Source: Dastarcus helophoroides (lineage: Eukaryota; Arthropoda; Insecta; Coleoptera; Bothrideridae). From it: a DNA stretch of 64,000 nucleotides. Each line of letters starts with the position of its first letter. Position 1 is the first letter of the stretch. The stretch lies in the NCBI GenBank assembly GCA_028583605.1, contig CM053328.1:12130782-12194781 (forward strand), given 5' to 3'. The position numbers and the translations under genes were made by a program. The notes beneath the pieces were generated by a model. The model had not been told where the DNA came from. It did not search any database and saw only the letters and a list, made by a program, of their open reading frames with translations. This document shows, in pieces, positions 24,690 to 35,986 of the stretch.

Positions 24690-24858
24690 GATTAAGCATA
24701 TAAGCAACTGCCTACGGGCCCAATGCCGCCTAGGGGCCATTAGCGTAGCTAAGATTTTTGAAGTGAAAACTTCTTTAGGCGCGCTAAGCAACTAAAGATA
24801 AGAAAAAAATGCATGGAATTGCCATATATGTAATATACTTATATATTGCGTTACCAAA
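24690..24858 (-). repeat. Probable old transposon or SINE tail
   Basis: Contains the compact segments ACCGGATTAAGCATATAAGC and GGGCCCAATGCCGCCTAGGGG. These resemble ends of dispersed arthropod repeats, but no partner or duplication is found in this window. It lies directly downstream (minus strand) of the tRNA-like stretch, so the two may form one SINE. Confidence 0.3.
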
Positions 24859-24925
24859 GAGGGCGATCTGAACTACTTGAACTAGTAGTCGATTGCTCTA
24901 CCACTGCGCCACTCCGGACACCTGC
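24859..24925 (-). repeat. tRNA-like sequence (SINE head or tRNA pseudogene)
   Basis: On the minus strand the sequence reads GGAGTGGCGCAGTGGTAGAG, an excellent pol III A box (TGGCGCAGTGG), followed about 35 nt later by a poor B-box-like GTTCAGATC. The acceptor and T-arm pairings of a functional tRNA cannot be drawn. A tRNA-derived SINE head is more likely than a gene. Confidence 0.4.
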
Positions 24926-25215
24926 CAATCCGGGATGAAATATATAAAAAAGGAAAAATTGGTGGAGGGGACAAAATGAAAATATGAAAAAGAAAAATTG
25001 GGGGGTAAAATAATGGAGAAGGGCACCATGAAAATACGTAAAAAAGAATAATTGCCGGGGGGATAAAAAATGGGGAGCACCATAATAATAATATTTTAGA
25101 AAATGGGGAAGATGAAAAAATGTAGGGGATTGGGGTCAAAATGGAAATATATATAAAAAAGAAAATTTGAGGGTATATGATGGGAGGGCGAGTGGATGTT
25201 GTTGCCGCCCTCAAT
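24926..25215 (+). repeat. Purine-rich imperfect repeat
   Basis: Irregular repeats of AAAAATTGG, GGGGG and ATGAAAATATG phrases, almost free of C on this strand (for example 24946-25100). No defined unit length. The 110-codon minus-strand frame through it is the F/P/I-rich reverse reading of this purine tract and is not a gene. Confidence 0.5.
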
Positions 25216-25442
25216 TATTTGTACTTCTCCTCAACTGTCAGAAACCGCTGAAAGTTTGGAAAAGGATTTTTTTTTTTGAAAGTAGCTTGAAATTTGTTAT
25301 ATCATAGTTTTAAATTTTCACTTCCATCGACAGTCCCCCATAACTGCCCAGGTGGGGGGCAACCTGAGACTGTTAGATTACGTAGGCTTGTCCTCAATTT
25401 AAATTGTTTCCATTTTCCGCACTTTACCTTCGCAAATAAGTA
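25216..25442. other. Spacer, nothing recognised
   Basis: Short mixed-composition sequence with a GC-rich patch at 25332-25372. No gene or repeat boundary can be supported. Confidence 0.4.
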
Positions 25443-26760
25443 GGGCTTCGAACCGGTATTATTTTCTTCCCGGTTTTAGGTTTCCGTTCCGAAAAAATTT
25501 ATATCGGTTCAGTTCCAGTTTTCGTTCCGACAAAAATAACGGTTTTTTTCCGGCTTTCGGTTTTCGGTTCAGCTCCGAGTGACTAATTTTTATTTTTTTA
25601 TTTAAAAGAAAGAAATATTTCGGGTAACTTTCGAAACAAGAGTCCGAATTTTAAGAAAAAGCCTGAAATTTAGGGATGAAATTAAAATTTCGATTTTGGT
25701 TGAAATTTTGAGTATAAATCAAATTTTTTTTAGAAAATGTAGAAATTGTAAGTTTGTAACCTAGCTTTTAGAATAAGTAGAATAAAAAAACATTATCACG
25801 ATTGACGTGAGGACAAAAAAAGTATGAACTACAATAAACATCTTTTAATATAAAACCTATGATCAGTATGTATTTCAAAATTTTGAGTTTAAACTATTTA
25901 TAAATGTTAAAACTTATTAAGTTTAAGTTATATTTAGAAAAGTAATATATAAAACCGACTTAAATTTTGAATTTGAAGTAAAATTTTCAGAAAAAAAAAC
26001 TAGCAATTGCAGAATTTTGCAAAAAAATCAAAATCAAAAAAAGTATTAATTTGCCAAATTCCGACGTATACTAGAGGTTTTAAGTTTAGAGAAAATACTC
26101 AAACAATCGAATTGAAAGTCAAAATATTATAATTAAAATTAAAACTAATTTTTTTTTTACTTTAATTTCGAGGGTTTTTTTCAAATTTTAACTACTTTCT
26201 TTGAAGTTTAAATTAAACCTTGACATTGTAAATTAAACTTTGACATATTTTTAATTTTGTGTTTCAATACGATATTTTGAGGAAAAAATTCAAATTTACT
26301 GGGAACAATTTTATAGTTCTAGAAAGAAATCTATATTTCAATTCAATCACAGGGATCAAAGTTCGAAAAAATTAAACTCATGCATAAAAATTTCTCAAGA
26401 TTTCCTAATAAATCTAAGTAAGAGGCCTATTAAACATTCGAATTTGAGATTTAGGCGTTAACATAAAAAAAGTCATAATTTTTGGAAAAAGACTACATTT
26501 CATATTTTAAATCGAAATTTTAGGAAAAAAAAGAGACAAAAATGGCAATTTATATATGAAATTTTAAGACAATTGTGAAAAATTTTAAAAAAAGATCAAA
26601 TATATTAACAAAAACTGTATCAAAATTTTGATTTCTTTTTAAACATTTTAAAGTTTTCAGCAAATTTGAAGAAGACATTTCCAAGTTCTTTTAAATTTTA
26701 TTATATTCTGAAGTAGACTAAATTTAAATTAAAAAAATATCAACTTTTTTTGACATTTTT
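25443..26760 (+). mobile_element. Truncated copy of the 5294-8808 hAT-like element
   Basis: It starts TAGGGCTTCGAACCGG and follows the left part of the 5294 element through the CGGTTCAG-rich subterminal block, the AAATATTTCGGGTAA phrase and then AT-rich sequence collinear with about 5294-6500. The matching right end (CGGTTCGAAGCCCTG) and an octamer duplication are absent. The alignment fades near 26750, so the right part has been lost. Confidence 0.7.
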
Positions 26761-26945
26761 GAATAGAGAATTAAACGACCTTTCAAATGAGGTAGCCTCT
26801 ACTTTCGGTTTCAAAATTTAGGGGCTGCATTTGTCACTCGAAGAGGGTACATCTAGGGCCGAAATTGACGTTTCTCGAGATTTTTCATAAATTTGTAGAA
26901 TAACTGAGATACGGAATTTATTCCATTTGGCTGTTCCACATTGTA
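26761..26945. other. Short unique spacer left of the mariner-like element
   Basis: Mixed-composition sequence without a recognised feature. It ends in TA immediately before the mariner-like terminus. Confidence 0.4.
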
Positions 26946-27269
26946 CAGAGCTAGTCTGTAACTTGAAATAAATTCAGTAAATCAAAGACAGTTTTTTATC
27001 GGAAATATCAGGAAATATGCTTGGACACGTCGATTAATATTTTAATTTGGCTCTTTTTGATGTAGGAAAATTTTATACAGAATGTCCCAAATTTGGGATA
27101 TGACATCATCGACAATTTTTTTAAATGTCAACCCAATCTTTTTTGACTATTTTTAGAGAATATATCAAGTTACACATGCGTATCAAATTTCAATTTTTTA
27201 TTTTTTGTCATTTAAAAGATATTTAACAAATATTAACTAATTTGAAAAATCTAAGGAATCTAATTTAAC

Positions 27270-28356
27270 TCAATAATCTTTCTTCAATAAATGTTCAAAA
27301 TTTTGTCCATTTACTAACTGACAATACCCTAAACGGAACTGAAACTCGTTTTGAAGATTTCTAATTACTTCGGGGGAAATTAGTCTACACTCCTGTCTTA
27401 TTCGTCCTTTCAACTCCTTAATATTTGCAGGTTTGGTCTTAAAAATTTTGCTCTTCAAAGACCCCCATAATAGTTCATAGGTGTTATGTCCGGAGACATG
27501 ATGACCATTCAAAAGGACCTGTTCTAAAAATCCTTCTGCCTGGAAATACATCATCCAGATACTCACGAACAATCTTGCAAAATGAGGAGGGGCACCGTCT
27601 TGTTGAAACCAGTTGTTTCCATTCGGGACATCAGCTTCGACAGGATCAGAAAACAAAATTGCTAAATCAAGAATTAGCTCTTCCTGCAAGAGTTCTAAAT
27701 ACCCTGCCCCATTGAGACTTCCTTGGAAGAGAATTGGTCCTATAACTCGATCACCAACAATCCCTGCCCAAACATTGACTTTCTCTGGATGTTGAGTGTG
27801 GCCTTCCCTCATCCAGAGTGAGTTGTTGTCTGCCCAGTAACGACAGTTTTGACGATTTAGCTCACCATTTAACATAAACGTCGATTTATCTAAAAACAGG
27901 ATAGTTTCTATGCTTAGAATATTTCTGTCCAGTAGATCCATTATTTGTTCGCAAAAATGGAGCCTTCTATCCGGATCATCTTCTAAGACTTTATCAAGGA
28001 TTGTCATTTTATAAGGATGAAATTTTTGTATTTTTAGAATTCTTGCAACTAAAGACTGGCTAATTTCGAATTCCCTACCTATCTGACTAGTGGGCACATG
28101 AGGATTTTCTTGCACAGAGAGAAGTACGTTAATTTTGACATCTTCATTGAGCGCAGTCTGACGGGAATTACTCGTTTTTCTTAAATGCCCATTTTCTTGA
28201 AACTGCTTTTAGATTTTGCTTACGCTACTTTGCGGGTGGTAAATCAGGATACTTCTCTCGAAATAAACAAATATCTTCAATTTGCGATCTTGTTCTATCT
28301 CCGGAGTCAATTATTATTAAAATTTTAATCTTATGGGTTTCAGTTAAATACGGCAT
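27270..28356 (-). pseudogene. Mariner-like (IS630-Tc1-mariner) transposase pseudogene
   Basis: The product would cut and paste its own element in the nucleus. The N-terminal part starts at a Met at 28356 and reads through LFREKYPDLPP. A frameshift and an in-frame stop follow near 28200-28240. The long open frame then contains a helix-turn-helix region (SQIGREFEISQSLVARILK), the first catalytic Asp in FLDKSTFMLNGELN, and the second Asp in FQQDGAPPHF about 97 residues later. The third catalytic Asp belongs to SPDITPMNY, encoded at 27470-27496 but in a different frame from the open frame, which returns for WGSLKSKIF. Indels therefore bracket the third active-site residue, about 37 residues after the second Asp. 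The 281-codon open frame looks intact but cannot make a working enzyme. The family call is strong; the subfamily (DD37D-like) is tentative. Confidence 0.88.
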
Positions 28357-28429
28357 TTTGGTCGATTTTTTTAATAAATGATGTTTCTCATTAAAGGACA
28401 AACTAATAGCCTCTTCCATTAATACGATA

Positions 28430-29469
28430 CAGTGGCGGCTGGTGACTTTTTGACAGGGGGTGCGCAGATGCAAAAATATTAGTAGTTAAGAGTTTAGGTG
28501 ACTCCAGTGCCATAGCAAGGTACAAAATTCAAGAGAAACAAAAGTGATACAAAAGGTGTGATATTTAATAGTATTTTTACGAATTAAATTTAATTAATAT
28601 CTTATAACCTCCAAAATATTTATGGTTTATCATCTCTAAAATATTTTCATCGAGTACAAAAAAAAAACATTATCGACATTTCTGAGCCCCTTTAAAGTAC
28701 TCTGTACGGTTGCACGCCGTTATGGCTCTGGGTTACTTAATTAATGTTTGCTTTCATAGGAATAAAATTATATCACTTTTTCATGAAAACTGCATTTGAA
28801 AATAAATTAAATTTTATTGCAAAGTTGTAATTAAACACAAAAAAAAAATTTTTAAACAAAATCCGCTCTACGATCTTTTAAAGAAACAAAGTGTTCATTA
28901 CTCTCTCATCAAAATTGTTTAAATCTAAATTTACAAATTAATAATTAGACCCTAGAATGGGTACTGCTATCTCTTTGTGAATAGCGGTACTATTGGCAGT
29001 TAGGTCTGTAAGCGGCACAATTAGCAATCGCAATCAAATCAGCCGGAACCTAAGCATTTAGCATCATAAACCGTAAATACACACTCCAAACTGTGACTCG
29101 TACTCACCATTTGGCAATAGCGCAAAAGCGCGGAGCGGCGTACCCCGGGCTAGCTTTAACGTGGTCTGTAAATTATTTCTCCGTATCCCGTGGAGGCCAT
29201 TGATAGGCATCGCACGGCAGCCACGCTAGGTGCATAATTCTGCGTGCACCAACTTATTTAAATTTCCTTATAATATTTAATATAATGGAATCAAACGTTT
29301 GCGAACTTTATTCCAAGTCACTCACAAGTATTATTAGTTAATTAGTATATCATTATTTTGTGTTTAAAAATGAGATAAATCCAAGTCTTTTACATTAAAC
29401 CGAAAATAATAGATTGCTCATTTCACGAGGAGCGCGCGCTCTTGCGCTCTTTAAGACCAGCCGCCACTG
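28430..29469. mobile_element. hAT-like non-autonomous element nested in the mariner-like element
   Basis: Termini CAGTGGCGGCTGGT and ACCAGCCGCCACTG form a perfect 14-bp inverted repeat. ATACGATA occurs at 28422-28429 and again at 29470-29477, an exact 8-bp target duplication. The 1040-bp interior has no transposase frame. The insertion lies just upstream of the transposase start region, so it also separates that gene from its 5' inverted repeat. Confidence 0.9.
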
Positions 29470-29942
29470 ATACGATACTACTCTTCTTATTTGTTTTCAT
29501 TAACTTTTTTTATAAAATTGTGATGAGACGTCAACCCAGTTTGACAAAAAATGTCACCCGAATACCTTCTGATACGCGATTTTTAAACTTTATGAAAACT
29601 GTATTGAATTGAATCAGATTTCTTGATATTTCGAATTAGTTATTAGTAAATATTTCTTAAATGACAAGGAATAAAAAAATTGAAATTTGGTACGCATGTG
29701 TAACTTGATATAGCCCTTAATAATAGTCAAGAAAAAAATATAGCTGCTATTTAAAAAAATTGTCGATGACGTCATATTTTAAATTTGGGAATGCTGTATT
29801 AAATTTTCCTACATCAAAAAGAGCGCAAATTAAAATATTAATCGACATAGTTCAAACATACTTCCGAAAAAAAAAAACTGTCTTTGATTTACTGAATTTA
29901 TTCCAAGTTACAGATTAGCACTGAATAAGCCAAGCCAAAGAG

Positions 29943-30563
29943 AAGTTAGACCAGTGAAATTAGGATTTTTTGGTGAAATAATTCGGAGAAAGCTGGAAAT
30001 CGCTTTAATGCCTTTATTTGATGTTAAGTATCAGTAATCTGAATTTGCACGATCTCAGGAGGTGAGCTTAACTTTCCAGCCCAAAAAAACTGCGAAATGT
30101 TTGCACTTTCTTCCATTTTCCTGTAATAACTCTTAAACGGTGCTCTTCTTACGGAAAAAATAGCTATTCCAAGAATTGTAAAGCAATAAATTTTGGTTAA
30201 AATGGACACCCGAAACTTGACATTCGGTGCAGCGGTATAGCAGCAATTGAGAGCCAAAAAAGGGCACTTTTTTCCCATGTATTAAATTTGTACAAACTCA
30301 CTAAACATGCATACGTAACTTTGAAACTGCTATTCTAACTTAAAAAACTTGCAGAATAAAAGATGTAGAGCATTGTATTTTGCGTCTAGGACGTACCAAA
30401 ATACTTAAATTGGGGTAATTTTACATATAAATGTGCATATAAATCCAAAATGGCTACCTAATTAGATGTTCTCTAGTTTACATTCCGTTCATTTTGGTAC
30501 GTATAAATTACCTTTGGCTCCATTGTAAATCAAATTTAAATACAATTTAATTATATCATCCAA
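29943..30563 (+). repeat. Unidentified dispersed repeat, plus-strand copy, part 1
   Basis: About 600 bp align in inverse orientation with about 37140-37760. Shared landmarks are TTTAATGCCTTTATTTGATG, the AATTTGCACGRTCTCAGGAG segment followed by GTGAGC or GTAAGC (a conserved splice-donor-like site), GAGCCAAAAAAGGGCACTTT and TCCAAAATGGCTACCTAATT. Both copies keep a short frame ending ALMPLFDVKYQ before TAA, which suggests remnant coding sequence of a transposon or gene family I do not recognise. The copy is interrupted at 30564 by the piggyBac-like element and resumes at 35457. Confidence 0.65.
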
Positions 30564-30679
30564 TTAACCTATTCACTGCTGATTCAAAAATGTATGAAAA
30601 CTACAGGTGCTCAATATATCTACTATTAAATGAGTTAAATTTATTTGCATGTATATACTATATACATTTTTCGGTAAAG

Positions 30680-31129
30680 CGACTAACGGTTTTGATAAAA
30701 TCGTTAACTAGGGATTTTTTGAGCCGAAAAAATGATTCAGATAGGTGTCTTGGTAAAAATTTGGAATCAACAGTTCTTGAAAAGATTTTAATTCTACAGG
30801 AACAAATTTTTTATCTCCTAAACAGCTCTATCGATTTCGATGAAACTTGGTAATTAAGGTTTTTTTTGATTAAAATAAAATTGATATCACCATTTTTAGG
30901 GATATATTGCTCCATGAGGAAAAGCTTTTATCTTAGAAACAGTTGTATCGATTTCGATGCAATTCGGTAAATAAGGGTTTTTTGGATTAAGAAAACGATA
31001 AGTATATAAATTTGGGATCGCATTTTGTCAGGGCCATCATTGGCCTTCAGGAACAATTTTTATTTCTGAAAGGGTTTTATCGATTCCGACAAAATTTAGT
31101 AAATGGAGAATTTTTGTGTCAACAAAATG
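30680..31129 (+). repeat. Diverged ~120-150-bp tandem repeats inside the piggyBac-like element, left block
   Basis: Repeated phrases TATCGATTTCGATGAAACTTGG, AATTAAGGTTTTTTTTGATT and TTCAGGAACAATTTTT recur every ~120-130 bp (near 30826, 30950, 31079). Homologous units continue at 33448-34480 beyond the inserted element. The 87-codon frame in this block is part of the repeat. Confidence 0.7.
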
Positions 31130-31137
31130 ATCTAGAC

Positions 31138-33439
31138 CGGGAAACAGCAACCTTTTTTTACAGACTGAGAAAAATATGAATGCGCTTGCACTCCCCGTTC
31201 ATGCAGCAAACTGAACATTTGTATGTATTCAATTGGAGGACTTTCCAATTCTTCAGAATTCATCCTATCCTTGAAACATTTTTTCAAAATTTCTAACTTT
31301 TTCTCAAATTTTGTATATTTTTTTACAAAATTTGACTTTTTCTCTTAAAATTTTGCATTTATTCATAAATTTACCTTCTTTTATCAAACCTGACTGTCAA
31401 AATTTTGAATTTAAAAGTTCCTCGTTTTTTTTTCTGAAATTTCGTCATTTCTCGAAATTCGACTTTTCCTGACAATTTCGCCTTTTTCCGATTCTGAAAA
31501 TTTCCGCTTGTTTATTAAAATTTGCCTTTTTTTCGAAATCTGATCGATCTCTTAGACAGAAAGATATATTTTTTAAAAATTTAAAATTTTTGTGAGAAAA
31601 CAAAAATGCCTTTGTAAACTTCAACCCTTTTTTAATCCAAATTTCTGGTAGTTTTAACTTGTTTGTCAAAATTTCGGTGTGTTACCACAATATTTGTCAT
31701 TTTCTGACGCCTGTTGAGGCAAGCTGACTCGTTCAGAGAGTCCAGAGAAAATAAATATTCGATTTTTCTTTTAAAATTTACTCTTTTTTTGAATTTCGAA
31801 GTGTCACTTAGATTAAATGCTTTTTCTCAAAATTTAGATATTTTTTGCAAAATTTCTCTTACAATATCGTCTTTTTTCTCGGAGTTTTAAATATTTTTTT
31901 TTATTAATTTTAATTTGACTTTCTTTAGACAATTTTTTGTCCATTTCAAGGTTTTTTTAAATTCCGATATTTTTCTGAACATTTACTAAAAATTTCGATC
32001 TTTAAGATTTTGACTTTTTTAGAAATTCTGACTGGTTTTCTAAAATTTGTCTTCTTCGGGAAATATTAGTTTTTATCTCAATATTCGATATTTAATATTT
32101 TAATAATTTTTTTCTTTTTTTTTTGGTAAATTCGTCTTTTTTTCTCAAAATTTCGAATTTTTTTAAGATAGACTTTTACCTAAAATTCGCCTGTTCCTCA
32201 AAATTTGCCTTTTTCGAAATTTTGATTTTGTTTTCAAAATTCTACCTTTTCAAAAAATTTTCTGAAAATGTTCACTTTTCTGTTGTTGCGAAAAATATAT
32301 TTGGGGATTTCGAGAAAAAGATTTTTTTGTAAATTCAACATCTTTACTGAATTTTAAATTTTGAGAACAATGTTTTTGAATTTTGCGATTTTTCTTTCTC
32401 AGGATTGAACTTTTTTTTTGAAAATTGCGTCTTTTCGCAAAATCAGATCTTTGAAAATTTAGATTTTTTTTTTGAATTTGCACATTTCTCGATTTTTTGA
32501 GAACCGTTAGGTTTTTATTTTCAATACGATTTATTGAAAATTTTAACTTTTTAAATTTTTCTCTTAAAATTGAACCTTCTTCTGAAAATTTGGAATTTTT
32601 CCTAGAAAATTCAATATTTTTTTGTAATTTGTAACGAAATTTTGAAAAATCCTGAATTTTTTTCGAAGTCTTTGTTTTTTCTGATTTTTTAAAAATTATA
32701 TTCCCGATAATTTCAACTTGACTTTTAACTCAAAATTCAATTTTATCAGTTTCTGGACATTTCCATTTAAAATGAAATTTTTTCCAAAGATTTAGACTTT
32801 TTCACGAAATTCGTTTATTTTTTTTAAATTGGATCGAAATTTTAATATAAATCTAAACAATCTGAGAAGAATATTTTTAGGAAATCTTGAAAAAAAGATT
32901 CCTTGAAAAATTTCAAAAATAAGACAAAATTGTAATAAAATAAAAATTCTGAAATCATTGTTTTTAAAAGTTGCATTTTTTTGAATTCGACTTGTTCTGG
33001 AAATTAGAAGTCTTTTTACAAAAATTTCTTTTTGTCAATTTCGTCTCTTTTACATTTCCACTTTTTCGAAATTTCGACATTTCTTAAAGTTCTCCAAAAG
33101 GTTTTTTCTTAAGATTGGACTTTTTTCAAAATTTTGACTTTAATTTGAAAATGCGATGTTCCCAATTCTGTAGTTTTTAAGTAAAGATACACAGAAGGTT
33201 TTTTTTACCCATGAGTTTTTTAGAATGATTGTTATTGACCCCCCCCCCTTTAAAAAATCTTGCCTAAGCTTATGTCCAAGATATTTCATGAATCGTGGAA
33301 ATTTATTTTCTTTTTTTTCATCAAATTGTTTGACATTTTCTTTTCTAAAATTTTTACGTAAAACAGTAGAGTTTAGGCGGCTGCAGAAAAATGTTAAGCG
33401 GGCCACATGTGGGCCGCGGCCACGTCTTGCTCATCCTTG
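31138..33439. mobile_element. hAT-like element nested in the piggyBac-like element
   Basis: ATCTAGAC is found at 31130-31137 and again at 33440-33447, an exact 8-bp target duplication. It restores the local tandem-repeat phrase AAATGATCTAGACGGATTC when the element is removed. The termini (CGGGAAACAGCAACC, and inverted CAAGGATGAGCAAGACG) are only loosely complementary. The right end is GC-rich (GCGGGCCACATGTGGGCCGC), and the rest is T-rich degenerate filler (TTTTCTCAAAATTTCGACTTTT-like) with a 10-C run at 33239-33248. No transposase was found. Confidence 0.72.
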
Positions 33440-33447
33440 ATCTAGAC

Positions 33448-34480
33448 GGATTCAATTTTAGTAAAATTTAGCTATCGCCATTTTTTAGGAACTTATTTTT
33501 TTTTGGGAAACAAATATTATTTATATCTGAAACGATTCTACGTATGTTCTTTCACTTTTGACCAAAGTCGGTAACCAAGTCCTAATGCACAGACCAATAT
33601 CTGTTCAAGCCTATTGGTCGGTGCATTTATATGGGGCTTCCCTATAGAGCAACCGCTTTGCTAAGTGTATGTGGCTTAACTGTTGATAGTTCATTAATTT
33701 ATGATCGACTATACACTCTTAGGGGGCTGCATACTGTAGTCTAGGTTGCATTCTATTTGCATCGCTAACCAAAATTTTTTGAATTGGAAAAATTATCTGT
33801 AAAAATTTAAGATGTCAATTTTTGTAGGGACTTTTATTCCTTCAGGAACAATTTTTGTCTCCGCAACGACTCTTATCAGTTTCGATGAAACTTGGTAACC
33901 AGGAAATATTTGGGTCAAGGAGATGATCTAGGTAGATGCAATTTAGCAATTTTAGTAAAAATTCGGGGTCACCATCATTAGGGACATCTTCCTGATTGAG
34001 AAACAAACTTTGACCTCCAAAAAGTTTCTATCGATTTCCGAAACTCTTGTATTTAAGGGTTTTTTGGTTCAAGAAAACAATCTATATAAATTCGGGATCA
34101 CCATTTTTTAGGGGCATCTTCCTCCTTCAGGAATATTTTTTATGTCCGAAACGACTCTATCAATGTCGATGAACTAGGTAACTAGGACATCTTTATGTCA
34201 GAAAAATGATCTAGATATCGAAGCAATTTTAGTAAAAATTCGGATCTTTAATTATTAGAAGCATCTTTCTCCTTGAGAAACAATTTCTTCTCTCTGAAAC
34301 GGTTCTGTCGATTTCCAGAGAGAGGATCACTATTTTTAGGGATGTTTTTCTCCTTCAGGAAAAATTAAAACTCAAACTTTAACTAGAAGATTTTTGGGTG
34401 ATAAGTGCTATTTTAGTAAAATTTCGATGTCACCATATTTTAGGGACATCTTACTCGTTGAGGACAGGATAAAGATAAGA
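33448..34480 (+). repeat. Diverged tandem repeats inside the piggyBac-like element, right block
   Basis: Same unit as 30680-31129: TTTTAGTAAAAATTCGG, GGTCACCATTTTTTAGG, CATCTTCCTCCTTCAGGAA and TCGATTTCCGAAACT phrases every ~130-150 bp, badly degraded toward the right. Confidence 0.65.
33579..33765 (-). mobile_element. Small unclassified element related to 39190-39455
   Basis: It opens with TAATGCACAGACCAATA and closes with AGGTTGCATTCTATTTGCAT, which match the two ends of 39190-39455 in opposite order and orientation. TAACCAA on both sides (33572-33578 and 33766-33772) is a plausible target duplication. No coding potential. Confidence 0.55.
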
Positions 34481-35456
34481 AATCTTTACCGTAGGAAAAA
34501 TAGACCTATTGAGATTTTTGGAACAAAATGGCACTTCGCGAAAATTACATTTATAAAATGAAGAGAAAGAAATACATATCAGTTAGGGGAGCCAATCACA
34601 GCAAATCCAGTTTGCTACTCTCCCCCTTGAGGCTCTCTATTCCGGACGATTGAAAGATTCCAAAAAAAAATTAAATTTGTGGCTATTTTATCTTTCCTGC
34701 ACTATAGTGACTATAATATATTTTTCAAAATGCATTTCACTTTATTTACAATCCAGTTTGTTATCTTTTCGAACATAAAAATAACAAAGCAAAGATAAAC
34801 AAAGTATATCTGGCAATAAATACTCCCCCTTAGCCTAATCCTTTTAAAAAATTGAACTAGAAATATTCTAAAAGTAATAAGTAGCATAAGAATTAGGGTT
34901 CCTAGGTTTCTAACAGCAAAACGGGGTATTGATCAAAGGGAGGGAGATGAGGGGCTGTGCCGATAACAATAAAAAATGCCCCAAAATAATTTTTAAAGAC
35001 CAAAAATGAAAAACGGACATAATTTTAGTATTTGCCAATAATTTTTTTGCGATTAAAAAACAGTTATTCCCCAAAAAAAATCGTCGACTAAAAAAAGATA
35101 TCATGCCCTTGACTTCTCAATAATCGGTATTTTTTGCATCCTTCTGGGCATAAGGCTAGGCAATATTGTAAAATTGTGAAATTTGACAGAACATACTATA
35201 ATTATATAATAACAAATTAAACAAAACTTTAAAAAAATATAGGTTATTATTGTACGTGTAAATTTAACTTTACAATGCGATGCAACGTTAATATGGAAAA
35301 AAGTGAACAAAAACAAGTGCTGATGTTAATGTGAACCATTTTGTAACAATATTTATATTAAGCCCAATTTTTGAGGCCTGGACACGCTGCGCGTGTTTTG
35401 AGCATGAAGCGATTGTTCCTATGGACACGCCAGGCGTGTACTTAGCATGGAATGTG
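34481..35456. other. Right part of the piggyBac-like element, no gene
   Basis: Mixed AT-rich sequence leading to the right terminus. Short open frames of 64-71 codons on the minus strand (34910-35316) are low-complexity and unrecognised. The GC-rich subterminal motifs are at about 35376-35447. Confidence 0.45.
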
Positions 35457-35935
35457 TTAAATACTACTTTTTTAATTTAATAAAATTTTTTATTTTTTGT
35501 AAATGTCAAAGTACAAAAGAATTGGTGAACTAGATTGACACAGTTTTATGAGTGTACACTTTTCTTCCATATCGAGTTCTTCGCATCCATCCAGTTTTTT
35601 GCCGAGAAAGAATATTAAAGAATAATCATTAACAAGTAGATAGGCGGACATTTTTTATTCGTTCCGTGCTAAAATGTATAGTTCTAATAGTTGAATAAAA
35701 AAATCTGTCAATGAAATTGTTAGAATTAGGTGCTTGAATGCTTTCTGATTTTTTTTAAACTGCTAAGCTTCTCCAGCTTGTAGAGGTTTCAGGTACTCAG
35801 CAATTGTAAAAGAGAGCATTCTGTTTTACTTGTTTTAAGCTGATGCAATATCACATTAGCATTTGTTTGCCAAAGAAAATTTAAGTCTCCGGGGTTATTT
35901 GAGAGAGTCGAGGTGATGCAAGTTTATAAAAATAA
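35457..35935 (+). repeat. Unidentified dispersed repeat, plus-strand copy, part 2
   Basis: It aligns in inverse orientation with about 36720-37150: GAGTGTACAC, AGGCGGACATTTTTTATTCG, CTAATAGTTGAATAA, GGTACTCAGC, then GCTGATGCAATATCACATTAGC, which corresponds to the start of the 36422-36752 coding-like exon. Here that exon has an in-frame stop (CATTAGCAT), so this copy is decayed. Confidence 0.6.
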
Positions 35936-35986
35936 AGGAACTACATAGTGTAAGTTATATAGTGTCTACAATTAAAACATTCATAT

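Larger units (their letters stand above)
26946..29923 (-). mobile_element. Tc1/mariner-like element with ~320-bp inverted ends, carrying a nested hAT-like insertion
   Basis: The left end CAGAGCTAGTCTGTAACTTG pairs with the right end, read inverted as CAGTGCTAATCTGTAACTTG. The similarity continues for about 320 bp each side (26946-27265 and 29600-29923), including shared phrases AATTCAGTAAATCAAAGACAG and ATCAAGTTACACATGCGTA. TA precedes the left end, but TA is not intact directly after the right end. The transposase pseudogene lies between on the minus strand, ending next to the left inverted repeat. Removing the 28430-29469 insertion and one octamer leaves about 1.9 kb. Long inverted repeats are unusual for classic mariners (~30 bp) but occur in Tc3-like elements. 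Confidence 0.82.
30568..35456. mobile_element. piggyBac-like non-autonomous element flanked by TTAA
   Basis: TTAA stands at 30564-30567 and at 35457-35460. The ends CCTATTCACTGCTGATTC and, inverted, CACATTCCATGCTAAGTA are alignable (YATTC..TGCT.A). Subterminal palindromic GC-rich motifs GGACACGCTGCGCGTG and GGACACGCCAGGCGTG lie near the right end, as seen in some piggyBac-like elements. The strongest evidence is positional. The flanking dispersed repeat is continuous across the corresponding point in its other copy (around 37140-37190), which therefore acts as an empty site. The interior is tandem repeats with a nested hAT-like element; no transposase was found. Confidence 0.68.

Noticed and set aside
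24859..24925. Functional tRNA gene on the minus strand
   Set aside because: The A box is good, but the T arm, acceptor pairing and B box are poor; a SINE head or pseudogene fits better.
24882..25214. 110-codon P/F/I-rich minus-strand protein
   Set aside because: It is the reverse reading of the purine-rich imperfect repeat and of the tRNA-like region; no independent support.
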